Shown here piece by piece: positions 48,901-60,072 of a DNA stretch of 64,000 nt (positions within the stretch are counted from its first letter, which is position 1; each line of letters starts with the position of its first letter). The stretch spans positions 26,523,915-26,587,914 of the forward strand of contig CAIIXF020000001.1 in assembly GCA_903813345.2 (NCBI GenBank), written 5' to 3'. Source of the stretch: Owenia fusiformis. Its lineage: Eukaryota; Annelida; Polychaeta; Sabellida; Oweniidae. The notes under the pieces were generated by a model. That model saw nothing but the letters and a program-made list of their open reading frames with translations, had not been told where the DNA came from and did not search any database. A program made the position numbers and the translations under genes.

Positions 48901-51900
48901 ATTAAAAACGTGTAGCTCAACCTCCTAGTCATCTTTGATAACCAAGGTATGACGTTTTCATTGAAAATCAAGCTGGTAAACGAGTATGCTCCCTCGGGTT
49001 AAAACTGAAAAAAAGGTATTTGTAATTTATCCCTAACCATCTCCATCGATCTTTAATTCAACACGTAGCTTCATTCGTCATTTTCGATTATTATCTATTC
49101 TTAATGAGAATCTTTAATCAATTTAATTGACCATCTGACAACAATTATCTATTACCAATGCTTACAGTATGTAGGTCAAGTTTTGCAAGAACCTTGCAAA
49201 AAAGCTTTCCTTTTGTAACACTTCAAATCTTTTGACGTATGCGAAAGAAAATTGAAGCACGAGACTGAACAGATTGTGGGTGATTTTTGTTCTGTTGTCT
49301 CTTATACACGATGAGCCACAAAACGGTCACCAAATTAAATAGTACTTGGTTATCCTTCATTCTACCAAGTTTAATTGGTATTACAAGTCCAAGCTGAATG
49401 ACTGAGCTATAAACATGCAATTGTTTGGGTTACCTTTTTGGCCCACCTTGTAATATAATCAATGGTTTTCTATCTAATCCCTTGTGATTTCAATTCAAAA
49501 CGGTCACGACAAGATCCTACAAAAAAAGATAATTATCGGCTCAAGCGAAACACACGAATCGACCGTAAAAAACAACAAATTGTCTAGACAAATAATTGTT
49601 AACTTAATGAAACACAAATAGATGGGTTAACGTTATAAGACAGACTGACCTTATCTCGGATATAACTTATTAGCCTTTTTGTAAATGGTTAATAAAGACT
49701 AATAGATCAGAGTAAATTCAGTTATTTGTTTTATATAAAATGTCAGTTATTAATTGATGTATTATATTATTTGTCTCTTACGTAATGTTTTTTCTTGTAG
49801 GAATAAAAATTTCAAAGTTTTTCATGTATTAATTAAAAACCTAAATTAGATCAAATTTTCGATCCAAATTGTGATTAAAAAAGATTCCAAAAACATTTAT
49901 TACGTATATTATTACATTTTTAAAACCTCTATACTGTTTCTGTACATTAGATTTTTTGGGATATTGGGGGCTGGTGACTTGTTGTTTTTCATACTTCTTG
50001 TGGTTTCTCTTTACTGTATATGTCTCACACCATCCACCAAGCTTATATATATATATATATCTTTATTTCCCATTTAGCACGGAGTACAAACATATTGAAC
50101 ATTTAACACAACAGTGAAAATTAACCAAAAACAACGACACAAAAACACATCTAAAAATTCAAGACAATAATAAAAAACACACAAAAACAACAAAAACAAT
50201 CCATAAATATGGCAACATATCAACAGGCGGAATACCCAAGGGTTCAGAGATGACCTTAAATTTAATCAAGAGGAGGGAAAGCCCAGAGCTTTAGAAATAA
50301 CAGGCATAATTACTGTACGTCTCGTGCTTACCACCTTCGTTCGAATTTTCACCGGCTAGTTTCCAAATACTACACTTCGATGTGATGTTTTGATTGATGT
50401 AGGTATATTCCTTACACCTTTCTTTATCTTGCTGTGAAATAAAAAGCTATGGAACTGGTTAACACGCCATAAATGAATAATTGGAAGCGTATTCCGAAAA
50501 CTTTGAGGCCACCATTTTGATTGCCGATTTTTGACATATCAGAAATTGTCATATCAATACAGGTGTACTTTATAAGAACATGTCATCTTTGAACTCTCGG
50601 GTTATTCCCCTCTGACTTCAATATAACTTGATATAGAGATGACCATCGTTGCTGACGTAAACAAAATGGCGGATTCTAATTTTTGTAAAAACGCTTTGAA
50701 TAATAGGATGTTAATTTCTCATGTTTCAGGCATGTTTACAGGTATTGTAGCCATGTCAAGATGATGTAAGGAATACTAGATATAGTATGTTTAGATCAAT
50801 TAATAATCTACCCTTTGCATTCGCTCGACTTCACTTGTTAAAAGAGAGCTTCGTCTTCATAGTAGTTTTTAACTAGACTCTGCGCGAAGGGTATTAATAA
50901 TCACATCGACGTGTGATATCCAGAAACTAGATGGTGGAAATTCGGTAAAACGAAGGTGGCAATCAAGAGAGGTAATTTTGAGGTAATCTCTGGGCTCTGG
51001 GGTTTCCCTCCTCTTAGGCTTCGGAAATTATGGAGGGGGGGGGGGGTATGCGACCCCTCATGATCTAAAGCTTAGAACAGTTTATAAGCTCTTGTGAGAT
51101 ATTAGAAGCACACTGTGAAATACGATTCATTCTTATTTGCTATGGATTATTTCGTATCCCGGGTTCGTATCCTAGTAAGTATCCTCAAAAGGATGAAGTG
51201 CACTCTCCATTATGATTTCCCTATGAAAAAATGATTCATCTGATTTTTCAAAATAAATATACCACTTATTAGGGTCAATATATTTTATTGGAAAAATGTA
51301 TTATCTCGTAAATGTATAATCTTTTAATGACCTGGATCGATTACAAACTTCATATTTGCACATTTGATGAATATATAAGCGCAAATGCCAAAGGGAAACA
51401 TAAGAAAAGTAGACCCTATATATCCCAAAACCATGATCTAACGTGAAAAGAAACAATGTCTAAAATCCCCCTCCCCCTCCATTCGAGAACCAATATCACA
51501 ATCCAGGACCAGTACACCAAGGGACATTTCATTCATACTGAAGTCATTACAATACATGTTGAGGAAAAATTGAAAATATTAATAGCCAATACTCATAACA
51601 TCAAAAATAGTTGTAGATACTAGTACTCATAAAAGATAGAGTATTCAGTTTCAAATGATGTGGGATAGATAAAATCCAGTCTCGAGGAGATATACCAATT
51701 GTGTCATCTTGTGAAATTATTTAATTTGCAATCGATTTAGGTCATAGTGTATTTTTGGTATATTTGTGATAATTAATGGGAACCAATGGCATCTATTGGG
51801 ATATGATGATACCCTCCATCATGTTAAGTCAATGAAGGACATCCCATGTCAAGTCAATAACCCTTGCTGAACTAATGACCTCAGCCCATGTGAGTCCAAA

Positions 51901-53948
51901 AGCTGAAATATTTTCGTAAGTGTTATTTGACTGTATTCCAGGGGACTGTATTCTTCATGTTACACCTAAAAATGATTCATTCTGACCATGGGGGTATTTG
52001 CCAATAATTGCAAGTTATGTCCTTTCCCTGTTGACTTAGTAAAGTATGTAATATGCGACACGCTAATTAAATAATACATTTTTGTAATTAATTTCAAGTT
52101 ACTTTTTATCACTTTAATCTAAAATCACTATATTTAGCATTGCTCCCCTACTGTGAATAATGATTATGAACCTTACGGATTTTCATACAAGAACATTTTC
52201 ATACATTTCATACATAAAAACATTTGAATGAAACATTTTCCCCATATGGACTAATATCTCATATTTATTCTTGTATTGCAGTAGTCTGTAGGTCCATAAA
52301 AAAGTTTCTGTCTTATACTGTTAAGTTCGTGTAAAATTTCAGAAAATTATCTTATTTTTGAACAACTTTTATATTTTGTAAAACTTATGAAGCCCTCGTG
52401 TGGTGTAATGTAATTAGTTTTGTTTCATTTTATCTTCTTTGTTTCTTGTTATTGTATTTCTTGATGTTGACTAGTACTTATTGACGTCATTCGATGAATA
52501 ATTCTATTCTCAAGGTTTTTGGATGTATGACATGAGAAATGATAAGCAAATGTTAAGCAACATTATTAAGTCTCTGGTTCTTTTACATTAATAAATGTCC
52601 GCAGAATATTACAAGAAATATGAGAAATATGATATAGAATTGAGCAAAGCACCAGTTTCAAGATACGAGGGCAAAATATGTATGTTGGTATTTGAAATAA
52701 ATGATCCTGAAATTTCCCTATTAAATCTTGCTGTCGAAGTATAAAAACATACTTTTAAGTTTATTCCAACTTAGCCTATATGGTCATGTCACAGTATTGA
52801 AATACTTACAAGCGGATTCTTACACACTTTCTAAATTAAAAAGCTTAACAACTATAAATTATTTGATTGAGCCCTGTGTTGTAAAGGTTGGTTGCTATGG
52901 AAATAGAAGATCTTTGCACATTGTTCATTATTCATTCCAATAGTAGTCACATTACAAATTAAATGGGAATATGATTTACCATCCCAACTGATGTCTTCAA
53001 AATAATTTTTATGTTATACTCAGAATGTCAATTTAATGTTGATATATATCACAGTGACTTGTTAGCACTTGATACTCGGAACTGCCGCTAAATTAGAACT
53101 GTATTTCAAGAAAGTTGCCAAATGTGTTTTTTATTTTTTAATCGAAAGAAATGTCCATGACAGCTTAGTGCCATTTATTCATGGTTACAATGCAGATCAT
53201 TTAAGTCTCGATCAGATTTGCTCTACGGCGGCCGTACGGTAGTCGATGTTGGAAATCTACGATTAAGTTTAAAGGTTTTTTTTATCATATTTTTCTCGAT
53301 TTTGGTAAGCTACGATCTCGACGCGATACGGTTACCGTAGATCAAATGTGACTGAGGCATAACCAGTCATTTACAAATAATTACGTTTATCAAGAATGCT
53401 ATCTACGTGCGTAAACGCAAAGCAATAAACAATTTATATGGTTAGGTGTGTGGAGAGAATAATAAAGAATCCAAACTGAAACTCTCCTCAGTCCATTAAC
53501 CATGAGAAAAAGATAAATCAGCATCCCAGTCTCAGTAGACTTAACTTATAACTACGATTGCGTCATTATTGCATAACTTTCTTTGCATTTTGCCTGAAAG
53601 GCCAACTTATTATCCACAATCTACTATAAAATAGGTTTCTTGAATAAACTTATTAAAGCATGCAGAGCTCCGAGTCAATGACACCATAGGTGTAGAAGCG
53701 TAAAATAAAAAGTTATGGTAATATATCATTTTACAAAGTAATGCCAACGGCGCTATACAAGAAACAATGAGGATCATTCAAATGGGAATTATTGATAAAC
53801 AATATATCACAGTCATACCCTTACCCGTCCTATGAGTATGGGGAAGGCGAGGACAAAAGCTAGAAACCAGATCCCTATTATCACTCTCCTGGACCTTTGC
53901 ACTGTACACATGTATTTGGCCTTCATCGGATGTCTTATGGCATAGTAC
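39471..53948 (-). CDS. Rhodopsin-family G protein-coupled receptor, peptide-type (3' four exons)
   Basis: Exons 53825-53948, 47687-47895, 44546-44633 and 39471-39950 join in phase to about 300 residues ending at a stop. They cover the R of the DRY-type motif and ICL2, TM4, ECL2, TM5, ICL3, TM6, TM7 and the cytoplasmic tail. Diagnostic residues: YYAIRHPMKAKY after DRY/ERY, ENRTG glycosylation site and WCVKEW (ECL2 cysteine), FALCWGPFLIDN (CWxP-type TM6 with Gly-Pro), and NSCVNPIVYAFMSKNFRESF (NPxxY and helix 8). The ICL3 exon adds 29 residues. The pattern fits a neuropeptide or peptide-hormone receptor. Orexin/allatotropin, trissin and QRFP types are candidates I cannot separate. Exons for the N-terminus to TM3 should lie right of 54.3 kb or beyond the window. 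Splitting the DRY arginine codon by an intron is common in this class. Confidence 0.9.
40123..40241. mobile_element. MITE, 119 bp, perfect 16-bp TIR, 5-bp TSD
   Basis: CAGGCCCGTAGCCAGG at 40123-40138 and its exact complement at 40226-40241 are flanked by CATCC on both sides (40118-40122 and 40242-40246). The interior has a G run and GTTCGATGTTCGATGGGTTC. The terminal motif recurs in marine invertebrate genomes as far as I recall. Superfamily not assigned. Confidence 0.9.
40494..40650. repeat. Degenerate minisatellite, about 19-bp unit, 8 copies
   Basis: Variants of GTCTGGACATGGTGCTATT follow one another (TCTGGTCATTGTGTTACTA, GTCTAGACATAGTGCTAGT, GTCTAGTCATGGTGATAGT and others). Non-coding, in the GPCR intron before the terminal exon. 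Confidence 0.75.
41460..42292. mobile_element. TTAA-flanked non-autonomous element, 833 bp
   Basis: AGGCCCCATATAAAGTTT on the left and the complement of AGTCCCCGTCTAAAGTTT on the right form an imperfect 18-bp TIR. TTAA lies directly outside both ends (41456-41459 and 42293-42296). The interior is very AT-rich without a transposase frame. TTAA duplication occurs in piggyBac and Kolobok; AG(G/T)CCCC ends seem closer to Kolobok-type, but this is not certain. Confidence 0.75.
43069..43150. mobile_element. Mini-MITE, 82 bp, copy 1 (plus orientation)
   Basis: Starts TACCCTGCGCGCAGAGTCTA and ends CGTATGCGAAGGATA. Flanks GTCTATTGC and GTCTTTGCC look like a 9-bp duplication with one base lost. The reverse complement of 50809-50893 matches along the whole length. 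Confidence 0.75.
44546..44633 (-). CDS. GPCR exon: third intracellular loop (88 bp)
   Basis: One base completes Thr, then 29 codons VVRRSDSGAPCL...VPDDIRQRRQ and a GTAAGA donor in phase 0. It joins the TM6 exon as RQRRQ-VIKML, a natural basic ICL3/TM6 boundary. It was found because the neighbouring exon phases demanded it. The acceptor (CACCAATTAAG) has a poor pyrimidine tract, so this is the least certain exon. Confidence 0.75.
45441..45545. mobile_element. Internal fragment of the fold-back family
   Basis: GTTACCGAAACGG, GTTTCGGTAACAAAATG, TTTTTCCTTATTTYAC and GGGAAGAATCTCCACG match the outer arm of the 37723-38263 element. Neither terminus is present. It lies between two GPCR exons. Confidence 0.6.
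46690..47045. repeat. Fold-back repeat in GPCR intron (copy 2)
   Basis: Same family as the element in PSMB6 intron 1. It holds the shoulder ATCATTTACATGACCAGGAT, then AGAAAATGTGCC, and the opposing arm ATTGGGCACATATTCTGAAA. The arms are more diverged from each other than in copy 1. Confidence 0.7.
47687..47895 (-). CDS. GPCR exon: ECL2 and TM5
   Basis: Starts in phase 0 after TTTTAAG with VHKIMIGENRTGYWCVKEW. TM5 is MLITIFIIPLGIMSFAYFGI with the conserved proline, then HELWRVTSKRASIRAPM. It ends two bases into a Thr codon before GTAAGT. Read directly into the TM6 exon this would hit a stop, which requires the small ICL3 exon found at 44546-44633. Confidence 0.9.
48720..48980. repeat. Dispersed repeat (partner at 23690-23960)
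   Basis: Second copy, in the GPCR intron between the ICL2/TM4 and TM5 exons. Same blocks in the same order. Non-coding. Confidence 0.6.
50809..50893. mobile_element. Mini-MITE, 85 bp, copy 2 (minus orientation), perfect 9-bp TSD
   Basis: Starts TACCCTTTGCATTCGC and ends GCGCGAAGGGTA. TTAATAATC flanks both sides exactly (50800-50808 and 50894-50902). Nine-base duplications are characteristic of Mutator-like elements. At 85 bp, it is a very small element. Confidence 0.85.
53825..53948 (-). CDS. GPCR exon: ICL2 and TM4
   Basis: One base completes the Arg codon of the DRY-type motif, then 41 codons from YYAIRHPMKAKY through RSRRVIIGIWFLAFVLAFPI to LIGR. The donor GTAAGG follows in phase 0. The acceptor TGCTTTCAG is the one nearest the exon. 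Three further copies of it lie at 81-bp steps upstream (exon-equivalent positions 54029, 54110 and 54191). Confidence 0.9.
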
Positions 53949-54256
53949 CTGAAAGCATCAAATAACTCAATTTGTATTAAATTGTATATATCGTATTTGC
54001 CTTTCAGCAGATGTCTAATGGCATAGTACCTGAAAGCATCAAATAACTCAATTTGTATTAAATTGTATATATCGTATTTGCCTTTCAGCAGATGTCTAAT
54101 GGCATAGTACCTGAAAGCATCAAATAACTCAATTTGTATTAAATTGTATATATCGTATTTGCCTTTCAGCAGATGTCTAATGGCATAGTACCTGAAAGCA
54201 TCAAATAACTTAATTTGTATTAAATTGTATATATCGTATTTGCCCTTCAGCAGATG
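53912..54256 (-). repeat. Splice-acceptor tandem repeat, 81-bp units, in frame
   Basis: Three extra copies of the ICL2/TM4 exon start lie directly upstream in the intron, with a period of exactly 81 bp. On the minus strand each unit is TTTGATGCTTTCAG then GTACTATGCCATTAGACATC..., i.e. an acceptor plus about 37 bp of exon-like sequence and about 44 bp of intron. A unit read in the exon's frame is open: YYAIRHLLKGKY then DIYNLIQIELFDAFR, 27 residues, returning to YYAIRH. Copies are almost identical to each other but differ from the true exon (RHPMKAKY). Confidence 0.95.
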
Positions 54257-54466
54257 ATCCTAAAGGCCGTCCCTAAAACTGCATTTTGCATTTTGATTCC
54301 TCCTGAAAAAATTGATGATAAGCTTGAAACGCAGTGTCTAAGAATTCATTTTGTGGTTGCCTATTTGTTGAGCGGCGCTATATCATTTCATTAGCGCAAT
54401 TCCGACAATTCATTTTATGTTCGCACAGCCAAACCCGATGCTCTAGAAATCAACAATATAATGGAA

Positions 54467-54771
54467 CAAGGAGGATTGGCTCCCAGAGTGCACCACCGAT
54501 ATTCTGTCCCATATATGGGTATGTCGTAATACAAAATTCGAATTCAAACAGCCGCCATTTTGTTCACTTCAACATTTAAATCGTGAATTTTGGTCTTATT
54601 TCCAAACGAAAAATTCCAAAACTCACAAGAAATGATCGAGATATTGGTTCGAATCTTTTGAACTGTTTATTTTGAATTTATAGTCGGTTTTAATTTCAGA
54701 AAATAACGACATTTCGACGTTTTCATTGTTGGAAAATATCGAGTTTCGATCCTGGGAGCCAATCCTCCTTG
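54467..54771. mobile_element. MULE-like MITE, 305 bp, perfect 20-bp TIR and 9-bp TSD
   Basis: CAAGGAGGATTGGCTCCCAG at 54467-54486 and its exact complement at 54752-54771 are flanked by ATAATGGAA on both sides (54458-54466 and 54772-54780). Perfect TIRs and duplication suggest recent insertion. The 9-bp duplication fits Mutator-like elements. No transposase frame. It lies just beyond the 81-bp array, upstream of the known GPCR exons. Confidence 0.93.
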
Positions 54772-54781
54772 ATAATGGAAA

Positions 54782-57700
54782 ATGTATGTTCATTTGTGAG
54801 AGTACTCCATTCAACAATCAGACTATATATAACACGAAAGGAAATATTAAGTCAAGATGAAAGAAACCCCAATTAGACACCCATTGATAAGGTGTAGTGA
54901 GATAGTAGCTATACGAATCGCAAAAATCAATCCAATCGTTATAATTCCTATAGTTTCTATCTCCATTAATCAAGGCATTTCATATGTTTGAAAGGAATAC
55001 ACTAATGGAACAGCATGATGTTTTGCACATATGAAGAATTGTTATGCACCCCTTGGTTTTATATGTTTGTACAATGCCTTCCTTTTTTACCTGAAATTAA
55101 TCAAGCAGTGTAGCCTGTTTGATTAGATATCTTCTTCTTGTTGTTTATTGCAGTCCTCAGAATTAGGAGAACTCATTCACAAGGACGGCTACTTATAAAC
55201 TTAGCAGTATTGAAACGTCCAAACGTTTCAACCTTGAATAGTTCTCATTACGATTTTTAACACAATTCTCAAAATGAAGGGAATCGTCTCAGCTTTCCAG
55301 GAAGGCAGGCTACATGCATCATGATAAATCATGGCCTTCTCTTAGCTTCACTAGAGTATGCATATTTCTAGTTAAAGAAAGATATGATGAGTATCAGAAT
55401 GGGCTACATGTATGTCCCCTAACCCAAAGGATCGTCGAAGAATTCTCAATTTGAGTGATTTTTTAGATTAAAAAAAAAAATTGGGCACCTAAAACCAAAA
55501 GTTAATTGTTCAGGAAAGAAACAAGTATTTCATTTAGAATTGTTGCAGATGTATTTATTTACCAATGATTGTTAAGGTAACTCAATATGGGGGAAATAAC
55601 TGTTACCCAGCCGCTTTCATCGCTCAATGCACCTTATGCACCCTTTATCCATGATGGGATCCTTCGTTCAATATGGTGAACACGGGCACGTGTCTCTAAT
55701 GTGTTGAAAACCATTACTGTAACCCAAAGTAATGTCTAATACGATTACACAACTCCCCTATACTCACTCTTCTCTAATCAACAAAAGGCAATGAACAGCA
55801 ATCGTTATTCCAAAACTGTTACTGTTTATAACGACGTAATTCCGTAAACAAATTGATTGTCATACTTCATTTTTCACCGTAATTGTAATCATTTATATTC
55901 TCTATGGAAATCTTAAAGAAAACGATTATTTAAAGGTACACCAGACTGTGAACAGGAATGAATCATTTAGTTAATCAAGTTCGACTATGCCCCTAGCGAT
56001 ACACGTACAACACTTTATTCTATAACCGATCGAACATCTCTTGAACCACGATGAAATCCTGTAGGCATTTACAGTAGGGAAGAGGAATTCTGATACGGAT
56101 TTACGTTCCTGTCCCATTTCATTCATTAGAAAAGGATGTTGGATAATATATTAAGGTTTACTTGAAATACACCTTGGCTTTAATCTATGAGGGAACCTAT
56201 AATTGATAAAGTTGCTATGTGATTCTGAGAATGATCCATGGGACTTTATTCCAAAGCAGAATTCGGGTATGACTAAACCACACCCCTTCCCTCCACCAAT
56301 ACATCCATTAACAAAGGAAGATGGACAGCACTCACATATTTCAAAAGCTTTTGGCATTTCACATTATAGTAAATAAAATGGATCGCCAGAAGAAGGCGAA
56401 CTTATTTTTTGGGCTCAAAAAGACAATTTTTTGTCTCAAATATTCACAAAATCAAATATCGATAAAGTGTCGATTAACACTTCATTAGCATAGGACCTAA
56501 TCTAGGGTTAGACGCAAAACAAAAAAGTCCCTCTAGGGTACTCGGGTTGACATCCTTCTGTGGCATGTGAAAAAGTTTCGATGTTTTCCCCAGATATGTA
56601 TTCAATTATGTTTCTCCATGTATTGATTAAGTATGAGCAAATGAGATGTTATGTAAGCGAGTAAGTAATCCACTTTGGGCATTGTAACATTGATTGCAGG
56701 ATGTACTTTACGATTCTGGTTTTCTAATGGATAGTAGTTAGTGCTGAAAATACAATTGAAGCCAATGATAGGAAGTGTTCCCTACACAATCACTACTGAT
56801 TTAATTCCTTCATTAGTCATAATATTGTAATGATGAGATTGCTTTTGGTTGTTCAAAACCTTCATTAAATGCTTCTTCAATATTCGTGGGCCCAATTTGG
56901 TAAAGCATCTTCAAATTAAATCTGTGATTATGAATGACTGCATTGAGATTTCTTTAGCCGGATAAGGATACGTCTTCAAAATGTAATTTTTCACAACTCC
57001 CGAAGGACGATTAGTCCTGGATCGGTGATGATTGCATCGCTGAAGTGGAAAACAAGGACAGACTTGTGTCAGACGCTCATGACGATAATGGGGTAATGCA
57101 TTGGTCAGAAGCCAAATGTGATAGAAATAGCGTGATTAAAATTAGGTGGTCTTGATTTGATGACATTGACATTAAAGAGTTTAAGCTTGCATATAAAATC
57201 GAAACGCCAATCTATTGAAAGCCCATGGTATGACCAATCGCCCATAAATGCATCGATTAAATATTTTCCGTTCGCTGAGAGCACGTTTCGAAAAAATGTT
57301 AGAAGTTGACAATTTTATGTCTTAAGCGTACTCTCATATTTCAATGTCATATCCTCTTTCTAATAAAAGTTCTGGAACGACCTATGGCCACTCATCCGGG
57401 GATCGTAGTGTAGCAACTGAGCCAGATACTGGACACGAAAGGGAATGTGCTAAATTTAACGCCCCGTGCGGAAATCATATCCAGGACCTTCCGAAGCTCT
57501 ACCAGAGCTCTACCCCTAATTAAGCAATAAGGGCTAGCCACTCAAGCTGAGACTCATAGCAACTTGTTATCTAGGGTCATTACAGTAATTACTAGTATTC
57601 TATTTCCGGACGATCCTTTAAATTATAAGGTTGCAAAACAGAAAAGGGGGGCTAAGATAAATTTGGACATTTCCGCATCTTATATACCCTCTATTCCATT

Positions 57701-58162
57701 CATTTAATAAGAGACGATAAGTCTTGTCACATACTGTCACTTTCCTTAATAAATCCTGACAAAGATCCACATTTCCTGATGACGAGTCGGTGGTGTAGTA
57801 AACGATGACCAATTTCAGAATTTATTGATCCCATGGTGACTAGGAAGTGGAAATGGGTGTTGAGATTTATGCAAGAGTTAATGTTTTGAATCATGATCTA
57901 TCTTCTCGAATCACAGCTCCATTAGTATCCTCTTATCACTAATGCGGCCTGATTGTTCTCCATGGCCAGTTATGAGGACATCGTTTCTTTTTCTCTGCTG
58001 GAAATGGTTAGCGGTTTATTCAGGATGTGACATGATTGTGTACATGTTGATGATCATTGATGATATGTAATTGTCATGATGTAATAGGTATGAACGCGTA
58101 GATGCGAAAAAAGAAAAGGCCAATAGGTATTTCAAAACAGAGTACAGGTTAGGGTAACAGTA
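54782..58162. other. Gene-free stretch, possible GPCR upstream intron
   Basis: No supported exon or named element. I searched the minus strand for an exon ending two bases into an Arg codon (DRY motif) before a GT donor, with no convincing hit. AT-rich filler otherwise. Confidence 0.4.
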
Positions 58163-59213
58163 CAGACCTGCAAACCTCCCGTTTTTTATGGGAATCTCCC
58201 GTAAAATGTTTGTTCTTCCGTAAAAATATATCATCAGCCCTATGACTCAATAATTTTTGTCATATTGTTTTGTTTTCCAATTACATTTAAATAAACCATT
58301 CTTAATGTTAAAGATTCACGTAAAAATCGGCGACATCGTTCAAAGCGTGGTGAAAATTATAAAAAGTACTTTTTAGAGTCTGATCGGTGATAGGACGCCT
58401 CAAACACATTTTACGTATGTTTAATCGATTTCTTAATAAAACCTGCTCATTTTTTACAAAAACATTGTATACTAAAAAGTATTGACATTCGGAGGTATAA
58501 ATCATTTCATAATGTGACAAATTACACTTTATCTGTTGAATTGATTATGTGAATCAATTTTTTTGTGGCGGTTCCATAGTACACACGGACAATTTGATAG
58601 TTCTTACTCAGCAATCATCTTGATTCAGTTTCAGTTGCTTGCTCAGCAATGGCGGGTATAAAAAGATCACCTCGTTTAGTAAGGTAAGAATCAAAATATT
58701 CATCATCAAAACTCAGAAAATACAGTTTTTCACAAATCTACCACTGAACTACTATCTTTTTATAATAAACTCTCGCAAAACTCCCGTTTTTTCAAAAAGC
58801 TCCCGCTAAACTCCAGCTTTTTAAAAAAAATCCCGCAAAAACTAGTTTTTTTCAAAAAGCTCCCGCTAAAACTCCCGCAAAAATTACAGTTTTTTCAAAA
58901 CCTTATAAAATTTACCGGAAAAAACTGTTTCTTTTTCGGACAATTTTTTGGGGAAAAAGAAACTAGACATAATCCGCAAAATCTTCCATAAAAACTACCG
59001 TTTTATTTCAAATCTACCGTAAAAACTCCCGTTCTTTTCAAAATCTATCGTAAAAACTCCAGTTTTCAGAATCTACCGTAAAAACTATCGTTTTTTATAA
59101 AAGACTAACGCATAAATTACCCATTAAAAAAAAACTCCTGTAAAAACTCCCGAATTTTAGAAAAATCTCCCGTTAAAATACCGCAATTTTTTCATTTTAG
59201 GTTGGCAAGTCTG
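58163..59213. mobile_element. TIR element with degenerate CTCCCGTAAAAACTCCCG sub-repeats, about 1.05 kb
   Basis: CAGACCTGCAAACCT on the left and AGGTTGGCAAGTCTG on the right give a 15-bp TIR with two mismatches. The interior, especially 58760-59190, is many degenerate copies of CTCCCGYAAAAACTCCCGTTTTTTCAA-like units. No clear target-site duplication and no protein. Superfamily unknown. Confidence 0.7.
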
Positions 59214-60072
59214 AGAATACATAAAACAATGCAAAATAGATTAACAAGTCATAAGGACAGCAAATCCCCAATACTCTTAACTGTTATCTAACGTACAATA
59301 AAACTATGTTTTACTCTCCCCCTGAAATAGTCATTCTTTATGGAAAAGCTTACCGTTTTGATGCTTTTATTTGTATACTTTGTTAATAAAGCTAGATGGC
59401 CTTGGATCGAATGTCGCCTAAAACTATACATCAGTTCAGCAAGTAAGAGATGAAAGTGATAAATGTATCCAATGATTTAGACACATCGATTCGGATTAGT
59501 TGTGTCAAAATGGGCACTGACATGTTGCAAAGACAGATTTACAAATTCATTGGCGCGGATTAATATTGTCAGCATCTACATTTCTTTACCCACAGTCCAT
59601 TTATCAAACCATGAGATTTCAAGGTATCTTGATAGTCCATAATGAATCCGATTGGTCAAACTTTTTAAATTTTAATCAACATTTGAAAAAGACAAGATTG
59701 GCCAAACCTTGTGTGGGACAAAATTCAAAACTTTGTAAGTATTTTTTTTATCATAAAGCTACACACTTTTGCAAACTCATTCTGATACTCATAATACAGT
59801 ATATTGTCACTGTTTTGCAACTATCAATATTTCTGGAGTGAGAAGAAAGGAGATAAACTCATTTTCTTGTGGATTCATGCATCCTGAGATATCAGTTCTG
59901 TCTTGTTTCAGTTCCTATCTATACAGGATATTGCTAATTTGAAAACAGATGAGTAATGAGCCTATTAATGACCTTATATTCTCAAACATTGATTGGATAT
60001 ATAGCGTTTTGCCCATATATATTTGCCTCGGAATAATCTCAATATCCCGAACCTCATATAGGATAATCTATA

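Larger units (their letters stand above)
47896..53824. other. GPCR intron (TM4 to ECL2)
   Basis: About 5.9 kb without a supported exon. It holds the dispersed repeat at 48720-48980, a TA dinucleotide run at 50045-50060, and the 85-bp mini-MITE. An A/C-rich stretch at 50065-50220 could be a LINE or SINE 3' remnant. Confidence 0.6.
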
